Below are positions 18,723 to 29,166 of a DNA stretch of 64,000 nt, piece after piece. The stretch is from an uncultured Dorea sp. GTDB lineage: Bacteria; Bacillota; Clostridia; Lachnospirales; Lachnospiraceae. The notes under the pieces were generated by a model. It was given only the letters and a program-made list of their open reading frames with translations. It did not search any database and had not been told where the DNA came from. Both the position numbers and the translations under genes were made by a program. Every line of letters starts with the position of its first letter. Position 1 is the first letter of the stretch. The stretch lies in NCBI GenBank assembly GCA_910584265.1, contig CAJTZE010000008.1, positions 1-64,000 of the forward strand, written 5' to 3'.

Positions 18723-19559
18723 ATGGTTGGAAAATGGATCGGGAAGGCAATGAAGATATCGGATGATATTGCCGGGCATCATGTCGGCGCGTATGCTGCT
18801 CAGGCCGCATATTTCTTTATGCTGTCATTGATTCCGATTATATTGCTGCTGCTCACCATGGTACAATATACGCCGGTGACGAAGGCGGATGTGATGACAG
18901 CGGTAGTGCAGGTATTTCCGTCAACGGTGGATTCTCTGATCACATCCATAGTGAATCAGGTATATAATCAGTCTAGTACGGTGATTCCGATTACGGTCAT
19001 AGTTGCGCTCTGGTCAGCCGGAAAGGGTGTTCTTTCGATTACGACAGGGCTGAATACGATTCTGGGATGTCCGGAGACGCGTAATTATATTTACCTCCGC
19101 ATCCGGGCTACCCTGTATACCGTTCTTTTTGTGGGGGTTATCATCCTGCTTTTGGTTCTTTCTGTATTCGGAAATTCAATTAATTTGTTTGTAACATCGC
19201 ATATACCGGCTGTGAAACCGGTGACAGATAAGCTGATCGAGCTGCGGATTATCGTTACTCCGGCGGCTCTTATGGGATTTCTTCTGCTTTTGTATAAGTT
19301 TCTGCCGAACCGGAAGGACTGGCTGCGCAAGCAGATACCCGGAGCCTTATTTTCAGCCATAGGCTGGCAGGTTGTGTCATGGATATTTTCTATGTATCTG
19401 GATATTTTTGAAGGATTTTCAGATATGTATGGAAGCCTGACGACAATTGTGCTTATCATGCTCTGGCTGTATTTCTGTATGTATTGTATTCTGCTGGGAG
19501 CGGAGGTAAACATCGTGCTTTACGGGAAGCTGTTTACCGGAAAAGATGGAAAAGCTTAG
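18723..19559 (+). CDS. YihY/BrkB family membrane protein
   Basis: 278-residue polytopic protein with about six membrane helices and family features AAYFFMLSLIPIILLLLTM near the start and VNIVLYGKLF near the end. The family was once called ribonuclease BN by mistake; its molecular function remains unclear. A TTG at 18669 could extend it, but CGGAGGA ideally spaced before the ATG at 18723 supports the shorter form. It starts 71 bp after the SpoIID-like gene and may be co-transcribed. Confidence 0.88.
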   Translation: MVGKWIGKAMKISDDIAGHHVGAYAAQAAYFFMLSLIPIILLLLTMVQYTPVTKADVMTAVVQVFPSTVDSLITSIVNQVYNQSSTVIPITVIVALWSAGKGVLSITTGLNTILGCPETRNYIYLRIRATLYTVLFVGVIILLLVLSVFGNSINLFVTSHIPAVKPVTDKLIELRIIVTPAALMGFLLLLYKFLPNRKDWLRKQIPGALFSAIGWQVVSWIFSMYLDIFEGFSDMYGSLTTIVLIMLWLYFCMYCILLGAEVNIVLYGKLFTGKDGKA

Positions 19560-19578
19560 GAAAGGATAAAAGATTGGC

Positions 19579-19606
19579 TTGACAATAAGATTTCTTATGA
19601 TACAAT
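19579..19606 (+). promoter_or_regulatory. Promoter of the pheST T-box leader
   Basis: TTGACA (19579-19584), a 16-bp spacer and TACAAT (19601-19606). Confidence 0.7.
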
Positions 19607-19613
19607 ATCTTGT

Positions 19614-19880
19614 AGAATTTAGAACAACAAAAGCGATGACCGCGTAAGTAGAGAGCTGTTTTCCGTCAGAGAGAGGGGATCACCGGGCTGAAAGTTCCCT
19701 CAGGTTCAGGCAGTGATTGAATTTCCCGCGTGAGCTGCACATCTGAATTTGTCTATTTTGATAGAACTAGTAGGGTGTGCCGTAACCGTACGTTACACGG
19801 AGCTTGAGAGCCTGCCCTATGGCAGGAATTAGGGTGGTACCGCGAGATTTCCTCGTCCCTTTTGGGACGGGGTTTTTTTA
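19614..19880 (+). promoter_or_regulatory. T-box leader, probably tRNA-Phe responsive
   Basis: The T-box sequence AGGGTGGTACCGCG lies at 19831-19844 and would pair with an uncharged tRNA acceptor end. Stem I carries the AGTA-like GTAAGTAGAGAG segment near its start, and GAATTTC at 19720-19725 supplies a Phe specifier (TTC at 19723-19725 or TTT one base earlier). The terminator is CCTCGTCCC/GGGACGGGG with seven T's (19851-19879). Uncharged tRNA-Phe should favour the antiterminator and turn on pheST downstream. The exact specifier base frame is an inference. Confidence 0.92.
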
Positions 19881-19939
19881 TCCTATAGGAAAGTCCGTTG
19901 GACATCCTATGCAGTAAAAGAATAGAAAGGGAGAAAAGC

Positions 19940-20959
19940 ATGAAAGAGAGATTAGAAAACATTCGTGAGGAAGCATTACATGCAATTTCGGCGGCTGATG
20001 TGCCGGAAAAATTAAACGATGTCCGCGTCAGATTTCTTGGCAAAAAGGGTGAATTGACAGCCGTGCTTAAGGGTATGAAGGATGTTGCGCCGGAGGAGCG
20101 TCCGAAGGTGGGACAGATGGTGAATGAGACCCGTGCGGCGATAGAGAAGGTCTTAGAGGACAGCAAAAAGAAAATGGAGCGGGCAATCCGAGAGGAAAAG
20201 ATGAAGCAGGAGGTTATTGATGTTACCCTGCCTGCGAAAAAGAACAGGATGGGCCACCGCCACCCGAATACCATTGCATTAGAAGAGGTAGAGCGGATTT
20301 TCATCGGCATGGGGTACGAGGTTGTGGAAGGCCCGGAAGTGGAGTATGACCTGTATAATTTTGAGAAGCTGAATATCCCGGCAGATCATCCGGCAAAGGA
20401 TGAACAGGATACCTTCTATATCAACAAGGATATTGTACTGCGGACACAGACGTCTCCGGTCCAGGCCCGTGTGATGGAGCAGGGGAAGCTTCCGATCCGC
20501 ATGATCGCGCCGGGACGTGTATTCCGCTCTGATGAGGTGGACGCAACACATTCTCCTTCCTTCCATCAGATAGAGGGACTGGTGATAGACAAGAATATTT
20601 CCTTTGCAGACCTGAAGGGAACGCTGGAGGTATTTGCAAAGGAGCTGTTTGGAGAGGATACGAAGACCAAATTCCGCCCGCACCATTTCCCGTTCACAGA
20701 GCCAAGTGCCGAGGTGGACGTAAGCTGCTTTAAGTGCGGAGGCAAGGGATGCCGTTTCTGCAAAGGCTCCGGCTGGATTGAGATTCTCGGATGCGGCATG
20801 GTACATCCGCATGTATTGGAAATGTGCGGTATTGACCCGGAGGAATATACAGGCTTTGCATTTGGCGTAGGATTAGAGCGCATTGCATTGTTAAAATATG
20901 AGATTGATGATATGCGGCTGCTGTATGAGAATGATATTAGATTCTTAAAGCAGTTCTAG
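19940..20959 (+). CDS. pheS: Phenylalanyl-tRNA synthetase alpha subunit
   Basis: Catalytic subunit of the class II alpha2-beta2 enzyme that charges tRNA-Phe. 339 residues, usual length. The N-terminal 85 residues form the tRNA-binding coiled coil; the catalytic core has the class II motif 2 region (APGRVFRSDEVDATHSPSFHQIEG) and motif 3 (FAFGVGLERIALLKY). A Cys cluster (CFKCGGKGCRFCKGSG) near residue 250 is normal for bacterial PheS of this type. AAAGGGAG precedes the ATG at 19940; an ATG at 19898 is inside the post-terminator leader. Regulated by the T-box. Confidence 0.96.
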   Translation: MKERLENIREEALHAISAADVPEKLNDVRVRFLGKKGELTAVLKGMKDVAPEERPKVGQMVNETRAAIEKVLEDSKKKMERAIREEKMKQEVIDVTLPAKKNRMGHRHPNTIALEEVERIFIGMGYEVVEGPEVEYDLYNFEKLNIPADHPAKDEQDTFYINKDIVLRTQTSPVQARVMEQGKLPIRMIAPGRVFRSDEVDATHSPSFHQIEGLVIDKNISFADLKGTLEVFAKELFGEDTKTKFRPHHFPFTEPSAEVDVSCFKCGGKGCRFCKGSGWIEILGCGMVHPHVLEMCGIDPEEYTGFAFGVGLERIALLKYEIDDMRLLYENDIRFLKQF

Positions 20960-21010
20960 CGGGCATTAAGCAGAAGAAAGCATGAGCTTATAACAGAAAG
21001 GAGAGTAATA

Positions 21011-23431
21011 GTGAATACTTCATTATCATGGATAAAGGCATATGTGCCGGATCTGGATGTGACAGCGCAAGAATATACCGATGCGATGACCCTTTCCGGT
21101 ACGAAAGTGGAAGGCTTTACGAAGCTGGACGCAGATTTGGAAAAGATTGTGGTAGGGCAGATTGAGAAGATTGAGAAGCATCCGGACGCGGATAAGCTGA
21201 TCGTATGCCAGGTAAATGTGGGTGAGGAGACGATCCAGATCGTTACCGGTGCGCCGAATGTAAAAGAGGGAGATAAGATTCCGGTTGTACTAGACGGCGG
21301 CCGCGTGGCGGGAGGCCATGAGCCGGGACAGCGCGTGGCAGGCGGAATCAAGATTAAGAAGGGAAAACTCCGCGGCGTTCCAAGCGCCGGCATGATGTGC
21401 TCCATCGAAGAGCTGGGCTCCAATACGGATATGTATCCAGAGGCGCCGGAGTATGGAATTTATATTTTCCAGAAGGACGTGGAAGTGGGAAACAGCGCCA
21501 TAGAGGCACTGGGGCTTGATGACGTGGTGTTTGAATATGAGGTTACCTCGAACCGCGTGGACTGCTACAGTGTGATTGGAATTGCAAGGGAAGCGGTCGC
21601 AACCTTCCGCAGGGAATTTCATCCTCCTGTGGTGACGCCCACAGGAAATGCTGAGAACGTGAATGACTATATCAAGGTTACCGTAAAGGATGCGGATCTC
21701 TGTCCAAGATATACAGCCAGAGTGGTAAAGAATATTAAGCTTGGGCCGTCGCCCGAGTGGATGCAGAGAAGGCTGGCTTCGGTGGGAATCCGTCCGATCA
21801 ACAATTTGGTTGATATTACCAACTATGTAATGGAAGAGTACGGTCAGCCTATGCATGCATATGATCTGGATCATATTGTGGGAAATGAGATTATAGTACG
21901 CCGCGGGGAAAACGGCGAGAAGTTTGTCACTCTGGACGGCCAGGAGCGGGAAGTGGACGATACGGTTCTGATGATCTGCGACGGCGAGAAGGCAGTCGGT
22001 CTTGCAGGTATCATGGGCGGTGAAAATTCCATGATCACGGACGACGTTAAGACCATGCTTTTTGAGGCGGCATGCTTTGACGGGACGAATATCCGTAAGT
22101 CTGCAAAGAAGGTAGGCCTGCGTACTGACGCATCCGGTAAATTCGAGAAGGGTCTTGACCCGGAGAATGCACAGGCAGCCATTGACCGGGCCTGCCAGCT
22201 GGTAGAGGAAATGGGCGCCGGAGAAGTTGTGGGTGGAATGGTTGATGTTTACGCCGAGAAGAGAATGCCGGTACGCGTACCGTTTGATGCGGCTAAGATC
22301 AATGCACTTTTGGGAACGGATATATCGAAAGAGGACATGATCGGTTACCTTAAGATGGTAGAGCTTGCGTATGATGAAGAGACGAACGAAGTGATTGTAC
22401 CGACCTTCCGTCAGGATATCCTGCGCCTTGCAGATATTGCAGAAGAAGTGGCAAGGTTCTATGGCTATGATAATATTCCGACCACGCTTCCAAGCGGAGA
22501 AGCGACCACAGGTAAATTATCGAATAAGCTCCGCATTGAGGAAATTGCAAGAAATATTGCAGAATTTAGCGGCTTCAGCCAGGGAATGAATTACTCCTTT
22601 GAGAGTCCGAAGGTATTTGATAAATTAATGCTTCCAGAGGATTCTGACCTCCGCCGGGCAGTGGAGATCAGGAATCCGCTGGGGGAAGACTACAGCATTA
22701 TGAGGACTACGTCTATGAACGGTATGCTGACTTCGCTGGCATCGAACTATAATAGAAGAAATAAAAATGTCAGGCTGTATGAGCTGGGCAATATTTATCT
22801 GCCGAAGACTCTGCCGCTTACGGAGCTTCCTGAGGAGCGGATGCAGTTTACACTGGGTATGTACGGTGACGGAGATTTCTTTAGTATGAAGGGTGTTGTG
22901 GAAGAATTTTTTGATAAAATAGGACTTCATAAGAAAGCGGTGTATGATCCGGATGCAGGAAAGCCGTATCTCCATCCGGGCCGTCAGGCTAATATTATTT
23001 ACGGCGGCGTAGTTGTGGGCTTTTTGGGAGAGGTTCACCCGGATGTGGCGGATACCTACGGCATTGGGGAAAAGGCATATATTGCAGTGATCGATATGCC
23101 GGAGATCATGGAGAGAGCCACATTTGACCGCAAGTATGAGGGGATTGCAAGATTCCCGGCAGTAAACCGCGACATCAGTATGGTCGTTCCGAAGGAAATT
23201 ATGGCGGGCCGGATTGAGGATGTGATTGAAAAGCGAGGCGGCGCTTATCTGGAAAGCTATGCGCTGTTTGATCTGTATGAGGGAAGCCAGATTAAGAAGG
23301 GCTTTAAGTCTCTTGCATATTCCATCGTATTCCGCGCTAAGGATAAGACGCTGGAGGAAGCGGATGTTTCCAAGGCGATGGAGAAGATCCTGAAGGCGCT
23401 GGAAGAGATGGGAATTGAGCTTCGTAAATAG
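21011..23431 (+). CDS. pheT: Phenylalanyl-tRNA synthetase beta subunit
   Basis: Structural and editing subunit, 806 residues, full length. Visible parts are an N-terminal tRNA-binding OB domain (residues 40-150, with [13 protein letters not shown]), the B3/B4 editing region ([12 protein letters not shown] and [13 protein letters not shown]), the B5 domain, a degenerate class II core, and the C-terminal FDX-ACB domain ([15 protein letters not shown]). A GTG start has GAAAGGAGAG upstream. It follows pheS by 51 bp and shares its T-box control. Confidence 0.96.
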   Translation: MNTSLSWIKAYVPDLDVTAQEYTDAMTLSGTKVEGFTKLDADLEKIVVGQIEKIEKHPDADKLIVCQVNVGEETIQIVTGAPNVKEGDKIPVVLDGGRVAGGHEPGQRVAGGIKIKKGKLRGVPSAGMMCSIEELGSNTDMYPEAPEYGIYIFQKDVEVGNSAIEALGLDDVVFEYEVTSNRVDCYSVIGIAREAVATFRREFHPPVVTPTGNAENVNDYIKVTVKDADLCPRYTARVVKNIKLGPSPEWMQRRLASVGIRPINNLVDITNYVMEEYGQPMHAYDLDHIVGNEIIVRRGENGEKFVTLDGQEREVDDTVLMICDGEKAVGLAGIMGGENSMITDDVKTMLFEAACFDGTNIRKSAKKVGLRTDASGKFEKGLDPENAQAAIDRACQLVEEMGAGEVVGGMVDVYAEKRMPVRVPFDAAKINALLGTDISKEDMIGYLKMVELAYDEETNEVIVPTFRQDILRLADIAEEVARFYGYDNIPTTLPSGEATTGKLSNKLRIEEIARNIAEFSGFSQGMNYSFESPKVFDKLMLPEDSDLRRAVEIRNPLGEDYSIMRTTSMNGMLTSLASNYNRRNKNVRLYELGNIYLPKTLPLTELPEERMQFTLGMYGDGDFFSMKGVVEEFFDKIGLHKKAVYDPDAGKPYLHPGRQANIIYGGVVVGFLGEVHPDVADTYGIGEKAYIAVIDMPEIMERATFDRKYEGIARFPAVNRDISMVVPKEIMAGRIEDVIEKRGGAYLESYALFDLYEGSQIKKGFKSLAYSIVFRAKDKTLEEADVSKAMEKILKALEEMGIELRK

Positions 23432-23444
23432 GACAGGAGAGAAG

Positions 23445-24470
23445 ATGAAACGTCAGGACTTTTATTTTGAACTGCCGGAAGAGTTGATCGCGCAGGATCC
23501 GTTGGAGGATCGTTCGGGCTCCAGGCTTCTGGTAGTGGATAAAGAAACAGGAGAGGTGTCCCATCATATTTTTAAAGAGATTATAGACTATTTGGAACCA
23601 GGCGATTGTCTGGTTCTAAATGATACCAAGGTAATCCCGGCCAGATTGATCGGGGCAAAAGAGGATACCGGAGGAAAAATAGAGGTGCTTCTTCTGAAGA
23701 GAAGAGAGGATAATATATGGGAGACGCTGGTAAAGCCCGGAAGAAAGGCAAAATGCGGTGCCAGGATCAGCTTTGGGGACGGGATGCTTACAGGTGAAGT
23801 TGTGGGGATCACCGAGGAGGGTAACCGTTTGATCCGTTTTGAATATGAAGGGATTTTCGAGGAAATCTTAGACCGGCTGGGACAGATGCCCCTGCCGCCT
23901 TACATTACCCATCAGCTGGAGGATAGGAACCGTTATCAGACCGTATATGCCAAGCATACCGGGTCTGCGGCGGCGCCGACGGCAGGCCTTCATTTTACGC
24001 CGGAACTTCTAAAAGCCATAGAGGAGAAGGGCGTGGATATCGCAGAGGTAACCCTTCATGTGGGACTGGGGACCTTCCGTCCGGTAAAGACGGAGGATAT
24101 TCTGGAGCATCATATGCATTCGGAATATTACCGGATTGAAGAGGAAGCCGCAGAGAAGATTAACCGGGCAAAGGAGAAGGGAAACCGGGTGATCTGCGTG
24201 GGAACCACCAGCTGCCGGACCATAGAATCTGCGGCGGATGAAAAGGGAAGGCTAAGGGCATGCAGCGGATGGACGGATATATTTATCTATCCGGGATATC
24301 GGTTCCGGGTGCTGGACTGCCTGATCACGAATTTCCATCTGCCGGAATCAACTTTGATCATGCTGGTATCGGCGCTGGCGGGGAGAGAACATGTACTGGA
24401 GGCCTATGAAGAGGCGGTCAGGAACCGGTATCGGTTCTTTTCATTTGGGGATGCAATGCTTGTGATTTGA
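23445..24470 (+). CDS. queA: S-adenosylmethionine:tRNA ribosyltransferase-isomerase
   Basis: Makes epoxyqueuosine from preQ1 at the tRNA wobble base by transferring the ribosyl part of SAM. 341 residues, usual length, with family motifs [49 protein letters not shown] and [15 protein letters not shown]. The frame extends to 23415 inside pheT, but GACAGGAGAG before the ATG at 23445 sets the start. It lies 13 bp after pheT and is probably co-transcribed. No other queuosine gene is in the window. Confidence 0.96.
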   Translation: MKRQDFYFELPEELIAQDPLEDRSGSRLLVVDKETGEVSHHIFKEIIDYLEPGDCLVLNDTKVIPARLIGAKEDTGGKIEVLLLKRREDNIWETLVKPGRKAKCGARISFGDGMLTGEVVGITEEGNRLIRFEYEGIFEEILDRLGQMPLPPYITHQLEDRNRYQTVYAKHTGSAAAPTAGLHFTPELLKAIEEKGVDIAEVTLHVGLGTFRPVKTEDILEHHMHSEYYRIEEEAAEKINRAKEKGNRVICVGTTSCRTIESAADEKGRLRACSGWTDIFIYPGYRFRVLDCLITNFHLPESTLIMLVSALAGREHVLEAYEEAVRNRYRFFSFGDAMLVI

Positions 24471-24503
24471 TAATAGATCTATCTGTGAAAGGCAGGAGTA
24501 TTT

Positions 24504-25184
24504 ATGTGCGGAAAAGCAAAACTTCTAATTGCGGATGATGAGCCGGGGATCCTTCAATTATTGAGAGATTATTTTGAAATGCAGGGCTATCAGGTTATAG
24601 AGGCGGAGGACGGGACGGGAGTGCTTTCTAAGCTTTCCATGGAGCCGGATTTGATACTTCTGGATGTAGGGATGCCTTTTATGGACGGCTTTGAGGTATG
24701 TGAGCGGATCCGCTCCCATGTATCCTGCCCTATTTTATTTCTGACGGCGAAGATTGAGGAGTCTGACCGGATCCGGGGCTTTATGACGGGAGGCGATGAT
24801 TATATCCTGAAGCCTTTTAGTATTGACGAGCTTGGAGCGAGGGTGGAGGCCCACCTCAGGAGGGAAAACCGCCGTAAGACGGATAAGGCAGTGAAGATGT
24901 TTGGCCGTCTTGCGATTCATTATGAGGAGAAATGCGTGTACTATGATGATACGCCCATTTCCCTAACAAAGACCGAATTTCAGATTGTAGAGCAGTTGTC
25001 CTTAAACCCAGGACAGATATTCAGTAAGGATCTGTTATATGAAAAGGTAAGAGGCTATGACGGGAATGCAGACAGCAGCATTATGATGGAGCATATACGG
25101 AGGATCCGGAGCAAAATAGGCAGATATACGGAGCAGATATATATTGAAACGGTATGGGGAGTTGGTTACAGATGGATTGGTTAG
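24504..25184 (+). CDS. OmpR-family response regulator (module 1)
   Basis: 226 residues: receiver domain with acidic pocket ADDE (11-13) and phospho-acceptor D54 in LLDVGMP, conserved TAK switch and KPF, then a winged-helix domain (about 130-225). GCAGGAG precedes the ATG. It overlaps the next gene, a histidine kinase, by 13 nt. An ABC transporter follows, so it probably controls that operon in response to a cell-wall-active peptide. A pair of 7-bp direct repeats with 11-bp period at 26297-26314 is a candidate target. Confidence 0.92.
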   Translation: MCGKAKLLIADDEPGILQLLRDYFEMQGYQVIEAEDGTGVLSKLSMEPDLILLDVGMPFMDGFEVCERIRSHVSCPILFLTAKIEESDRIRGFMTGGDDYILKPFSIDELGARVEAHLRRENRRKTDKAVKMFGRLAIHYEEKCVYYDDTPISLTKTEFQIVEQLSLNPGQIFSKDLLYEKVRGYDGNADSSIMMEHIRRIRSKIGRYTEQIYIETVWGVGYRWIG

Positions 25185-26257
25185 ATGAAAAATTGGATAA
25201 GCTGTTCTTTTATATTAGAAATCTTTCTTTTCGGAAGGCAATGCTGGCATATGTGCTTGTTTTGGCGGGGATTACTGCTGTGCTGACCTATGTGACGCAG
25301 AATTTTTGCAGATATCAGAAAATTCCGCTGGCAGAGGAGTGGTGCGGGTATGTTTATGCATTTGCAGGGATGATTATAACGATATTTGTGTTCTATCATA
25401 AGCGGCTGAAAAAGCCGCTTTCTATTTTGAATGAGAGCGTTGACAGTATCCGGCGCAGCAATCTGGATTTTCACGTGTCCTATGACAGCAGAGATGAATT
25501 TGGCTGTTTGTGTGATTCGATAGAAGCCATGCGTCTGGAGCTGGAGAAGAATAAGGAGGAGCTGTGGCGCCTGATCGAGAGGCAGAAGGAGTTAAATGCC
25601 GCATTTGCTCATGATCTGCGCACACCCCTTACGGTTCTCAGGGGCTATACAGATTTTCTTGCAAGATATATTCCCGAGGGGAAGCTAAGCGGGGAAAAGG
25701 TTCAGGATACCTTAAGGCTTATGGCGGAGCACATCCGGCGTCTGGAGGAGTACAGCTATACGATGAAGGGAATCCGCAGTATCGAGGATGTGCCGCTGTC
25801 TCTTCATCCGACGACTCTTTATAAGCTTAACAGCCGGATACAGGAGGTGATATTTGCTCTGAACCAGACCGGAGGGATCCAGATTGAATATCAGGGATTT
25901 GATGAAGATTTATCTGTGTCAGCCGATGAGGGGATCATTATGGAAGTACTGGAAAATCTGCTGTCAAATGCAATCCGTTATGCCGGGAGCCGGATTGAGG
26001 TCTGGATGGATTATAGCAGCTCTGACGGGGAGATGACAGCCGTTGTAAGAGACGATGGTCCCGGATTCTCGGAGGAGCAGCTTACGCAGGCGGTGAAGCC
26101 TTATTATAAAGAATACAGTGCGGATACAGAAACGGAACATTTCGGTATCGGACTGCATATCTGCCGGGAGCTGTGCAGGAAGCATGGAGGTACCCTGAGT
26201 GTGGCAAATAGTATGCGGGGCGGAGCTGCAGTAACTGCATCGCTCCAGGCCCGATAA
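25172..26257 (+). CDS. Sensor histidine kinase with minimal extracellular loop (module 1)
   Basis: 361 residues. Two membrane helices (about 24-42 and 60-76) flank a loop of only about 18 residues, so sensing is probably within the membrane or through the transporter, as in BceS-like kinases. A HAMP-like linker is followed by the phospho-acceptor His (about H147) in AFAHDLRTPLTVLRG, then an ATPase domain with NLLSNAIRY and DDGPGF. I prefer the ATG at 25172, 10 nt after TGGGGAG, to the one at 25154. Translationally coupled to the response regulator. Confidence 0.9.
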   Translation: MDWLDEKLDKLFFYIRNLSFRKAMLAYVLVLAGITAVLTYVTQNFCRYQKIPLAEEWCGYVYAFAGMIITIFVFYHKRLKKPLSILNESVDSIRRSNLDFHVSYDSRDEFGCLCDSIEAMRLELEKNKEELWRLIERQKELNAAFAHDLRTPLTVLRGYTDFLARYIPEGKLSGEKVQDTLRLMAEHIRRLEEYSYTMKGIRSIEDVPLSLHPTTLYKLNSRIQEVIFALNQTGGIQIEYQGFDEDLSVSADEGIIMEVLENLLSNAIRYAGSRIEVWMDYSSSDGEMTAVVRDDGPGFSEEQLTQAVKPYYKEYSADTETEHFGIGLHICRELCRKHGGTLSVANSMRGGAAVTASLQAR

Positions 26258-26296
26258 GAAAATATATAGAAAATTCCTCAATAATTCTTAATTATT

Positions 26297-26330
26297 TGTA
26301 GAGTAAATGTAGAGATTTCTGTTATATGCT
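26297..26330 (+). promoter_or_regulatory. Candidate response-regulator site upstream of ABC module 1
   Basis: TGTAGAG occurs twice (26297-26303 and 26308-26314) with 11-bp period, about 10 bp before a -10-like TATGCT (26325-26330); there is no good -35. This geometry is typical of activated promoters of OmpR-type regulators. Confidence 0.4.
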
Positions 26331-26363
26331 ATAGGTAGTTCAAATGAAGGAAGGGATTTTCTG

Positions 26364-27263
26364 ATGTCAACAGCGATTAAGATACGAGGTCTGAACAAGT
26401 TTTATGGGAAGAAGCAGGCGTTAAAGGATGTGAATCTCACGATAAGAACAGGAATGTTCGGTCTTCTTGGCAGGAATGGAGCCGGAAAGACTACGCTGAT
26501 GAAGGTGCTTGCGGCGCTTCTTCCGAAGTCGGAGGGAGAGATCTCTGTATGCGGGCGGAATGTGGAGCGTGCCCAGAGTGTAAGAAAGATTGTAGGGTAT
26601 CTGCCACAGGATTTTTCTATGTATCCAAATATGACCGTCTATGAAGCGATGGATTATCTTGGTGTTTTATCGGGGTTAAATAAGAGCCGGAGAAAGGAGC
26701 GGATTCCAGAGCTTCTGCAAAGGGTGAATCTTCAGGATGACAGCCGCAAGAAGGTAAAGGCGCTTTCAGGCGGTATGAAGAGGAGGCTTGGCATTGCGCA
26801 GGCTATCCTGCATGACCCGAAGGTACTGATCGTGGATGAGCCGACGGCCGGACTGGATCCGGAGGAGCGGGTGCGGTTCCGCAACCTCTTATGTGAGATT
26901 GCAGAGGAGAGGATCGTAATCCTTTCCACCCATATTGTAGGTGATATTGAGGCGGCCTGTGAAAATATTGCGGTGCTGGATGAAGGGGAGATGATTTACA
27001 AGGGAACGGTTTCTGATCTGATCAGTATGGCGGAAGGGAAGGTTTACTCCGCCGAGATCAGCAAACGGGAGCTGGAGCATTTGAAAAAAGAATATGCAGT
27101 TACCAGTATGCTGACGCTGGGAAATAATGTTATGGCCCGCTTTCTTGCTGATAAACAGCCCTTTGCATCGGCAAAGCTCTGCGAGGCAGGCGTGGAGGAT
27201 GCCTATATGTATCTGATGCAGACGAAGGGAGGCGGGATTTCATGTTCGGACAATTATTTATAA
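26364..27263 (+). CDS. ABC transporter ATP-binding protein (module 1)
   Basis: 299-residue nucleotide-binding subunit. Walker A is GRNGAGKTT near 38, the signature LSGGMKRRLGIAQA lies near 137, Walker B is VLIVDEPTAGLD, and the H-loop His is in STHIVGDIE. A 70-residue C-terminal extension is typical of ABC-2 exporters such as CcmA/BcrA types. It overlaps the first permease gene by 22 nt. Most likely expels or senses a membrane-active peptide; other hydrophobic substrates are possible. Confidence 0.92.
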   Translation: MSTAIKIRGLNKFYGKKQALKDVNLTIRTGMFGLLGRNGAGKTTLMKVLAALLPKSEGEISVCGRNVERAQSVRKIVGYLPQDFSMYPNMTVYEAMDYLGVLSGLNKSRRKERIPELLQRVNLQDDSRKKVKALSGGMKRRLGIAQAILHDPKVLIVDEPTAGLDPEERVRFRNLLCEIAEERIVILSTHIVGDIEAACENIAVLDEGEMIYKGTVSDLISMAEGKVYSAEISKRELEHLKKEYAVTSMLTLGNNVMARFLADKQPFASAKLCEAGVEDAYMYLMQTKGGGISCSDNYL

Positions 27264-28495
27264 AGGAATGCCGTCAGACTGCAAAAAGCCTGATTTTCTG
27301 GCTGATCGTCCTTGGGCTGGTTCTGGATTTTTCCACACAGCTTGGAGGAATGGAAATTATGTCTGCGCCTGTAGAGGGACAGGAAGAGTATGGGTACCAT
27401 GCCAGCACGGATGAGGATGTCATCATAGAAAGCGCACTGGGAGCCTTAGCAGAGGAATACTGCCGTAAGGATTATACAACTTATCCGATTGGATTTTATA
27501 AAAGTGTTACCTTGAGCAAAGAGGAGGATCGCAGGATTGGGGAGATTATCAGGGAAGCCTCTGGTCTGGACGGAAGAGCGGAAGTAGAACAGACGGTGGA
27601 TGACTGGTATGCAGAGCAGGAGCAGGGAGAGACTCCAATGACATCAGGCGGCTGCAGGCTTGAACCGGCAGAAGGCCTGACCTATGAACGGTTTATAGAG
27701 CTTATGGAGGAAGCGGATGATATTCTTGGCGGAGGTTCTAAGTATGGGGACGGATACCGGGAGAGCAATGCACAGGTGCCTATGACGTACGAGGAGGCGC
27801 TGGAGGAATATCAGCTTCTGATAGAAAATGATAGGCTGTCCGGGGGATATGCAAGGCTGTTCTCTGACTATATGGTGATCTTTCTCGGCATTCTTCCTGT
27901 ATTTCTGGCAGCTGTAAGAGGCCTCAGGGACCGGAGGGCCGGGATGCAGGAGCTGATCTATACAAGAAAGGCTTCGTCGCTGATTATTGTATCCAGCCGG
28001 TATCTGGCCATGCTGGCTATGCTGGTTATTCCGGTGCTGGCGCTTTCTGTGATCCCGCTGATGCAGTGCGTCAGGTTTGGAAACTCCGCCGGAGTTTCGG
28101 TTGATATGCTTGCTTTTGTGAAATATACCTTTGGATGGCTTGTGCCTTCGATTATGATCGTGCTGGCTGTGGGCATGTTCCTGACAGAGCTTACCGATAC
28201 GGCGGCCGCGGTTCTTGTACAGGGCGCATGGTGGTTTATCAGCGTATTCTCCGGGGTAAATACACTGGGCGGCGGAATGTATGGATGGAATCTGGTACCC
28301 AGACATAATACGGAGCTGAACTGGAGGGGATACCACGACGGGTTCTCACAGCTTGCCGCTAACCGGATTTTCTATGCAGTGCTTGCGCTTGCGCTGGTAA
28401 TATTTACGGCATTTATTTACTCACAAAAAAGGAAAGGGAGGTTTGTGATCCGTGGAAAGATACTGGCAGATCGAAAAAACAAACTTAAAGCATAA
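27242..28495 (+). CDS. ABC-2 type permease with large extracellular domain (module 1)
   Basis: 417 residues. One N-terminal helix (about 15-32) is followed by some 170 mostly acidic, hydrophilic residues, predicted outside the cell, and then five to six membrane helices from about residue 212. This layout is common in ABC-2 permeases that handle peptides or lipids. The charged domain contains several Glu-rich stretches but no motif I can name. It overlaps the ATPase gene upstream by 22 nt and the next permease by 44 nt. Confidence 0.8.
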   Translation: MFGQLFIKECRQTAKSLIFWLIVLGLVLDFSTQLGGMEIMSAPVEGQEEYGYHASTDEDVIIESALGALAEEYCRKDYTTYPIGFYKSVTLSKEEDRRIGEIIREASGLDGRAEVEQTVDDWYAEQEQGETPMTSGGCRLEPAEGLTYERFIELMEEADDILGGGSKYGDGYRESNAQVPMTYEEALEEYQLLIENDRLSGGYARLFSDYMVIFLGILPVFLAAVRGLRDRRAGMQELIYTRKASSLIIVSSRYLAMLAMLVIPVLALSVIPLMQCVRFGNSAGVSVDMLAFVKYTFGWLVPSIMIVLAVGMFLTELTDTAAAVLVQGAWWFISVFSGVNTLGGGMYGWNLVPRHNTELNWRGYHDGFSQLAANRIFYAVLALALVIFTAFIYSQKRKGRFVIRGKILADRKNKLKA

Positions 28496-29072
28496 TGTAC
28501 CGCTCCATGTTCTGGTATGCGCCTTAGTTCTGGGGATATCGCCGTTTCTTGTGGGCACAGCAAATCTGGAAGCGCAGGATACCGCAAAGGTACTGGAAAT
28601 GTATACGGCATTCATTGGAATTATCATGCTCACGCCCATATTCCTGCCGGAGCAGCCAAGGGAAATCCGTGAGCTGACAGGTTCCAAATATATGAAAAGC
28701 TCAACCGTATATCTGATCCGGCTTGTTGGAAACAGTTTGATACTGGCAGTTTTTTTAGCTCTTTATATAGCTGTGCTCCGGCATAACCACTGTGAGTTTC
28801 CCATAATCCGGTATTTTCTCGGAACGTACGTAGAAATGCTGTTTATGGGAGGGTTGGGAGTATTCTGCTACGGCTTGTGCGACAATCTGATTATCGGCTA
28901 TATGATACCGATCTTCTACTATATTATTGCCATGGGAAGTGGCAGCAAATTCCTGAAGCTGTTCTATCCATTTTCTATGGCTGCAGGAAGCTATACGGAG
29001 AAATATGTATTGGTGATAGGGGGAGTGCTCCTGACAGCCTGGGGAATCGCCCTCCGCTGCCGGAGAAAATAA
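28452..29072 (+). CDS. ABC-2 type permease, small (module 1)
   Basis: 206 residues with about six hydrophobic segments and no long soluble domain. The start is a GTG at 28452 behind GGGAGG (28437-28442), inside the preceding permease gene; the 44-nt overlap implies coupling. Probably the second membrane half of the module 1 exporter. I find no closer family assignment. Confidence 0.7.
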   Translation: MERYWQIEKTNLKHNVPLHVLVCALVLGISPFLVGTANLEAQDTAKVLEMYTAFIGIIMLTPIFLPEQPREIRELTGSKYMKSSTVYLIRLVGNSLILAVFLALYIAVLRHNHCEFPIIRYFLGTYVEMLFMGGLGVFCYGLCDNLIIGYMIPIFYYIIAMGSGSKFLKLFYPFSMAAGSYTEKYVLVIGGVLLTAWGIALRCRRK

Positions 29073-29087
29073 ATGTTACGGCCTGTG

Positions 29088-29143
29088 TGCGGCCTGGCTT
29101 CGGAACTGTCTGAGACTCCGGCAGTTCCGAAACCGGGCCGCGC
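29088..29143 (+). terminator. Long hairpin between modules 1 and 2
   Basis: GCGGCCTGG-CTTCGGAACTG is mirrored by CAGTTCCGAAACCGGGCCGC, an arm of about 20 bp with small mismatches, but no T run follows. It may stabilise the upstream 3' end or act as a weak terminator. Confidence 0.5.
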
Positions 29144-29166
29144 ATAAAATATAATAAGTGAGTGTA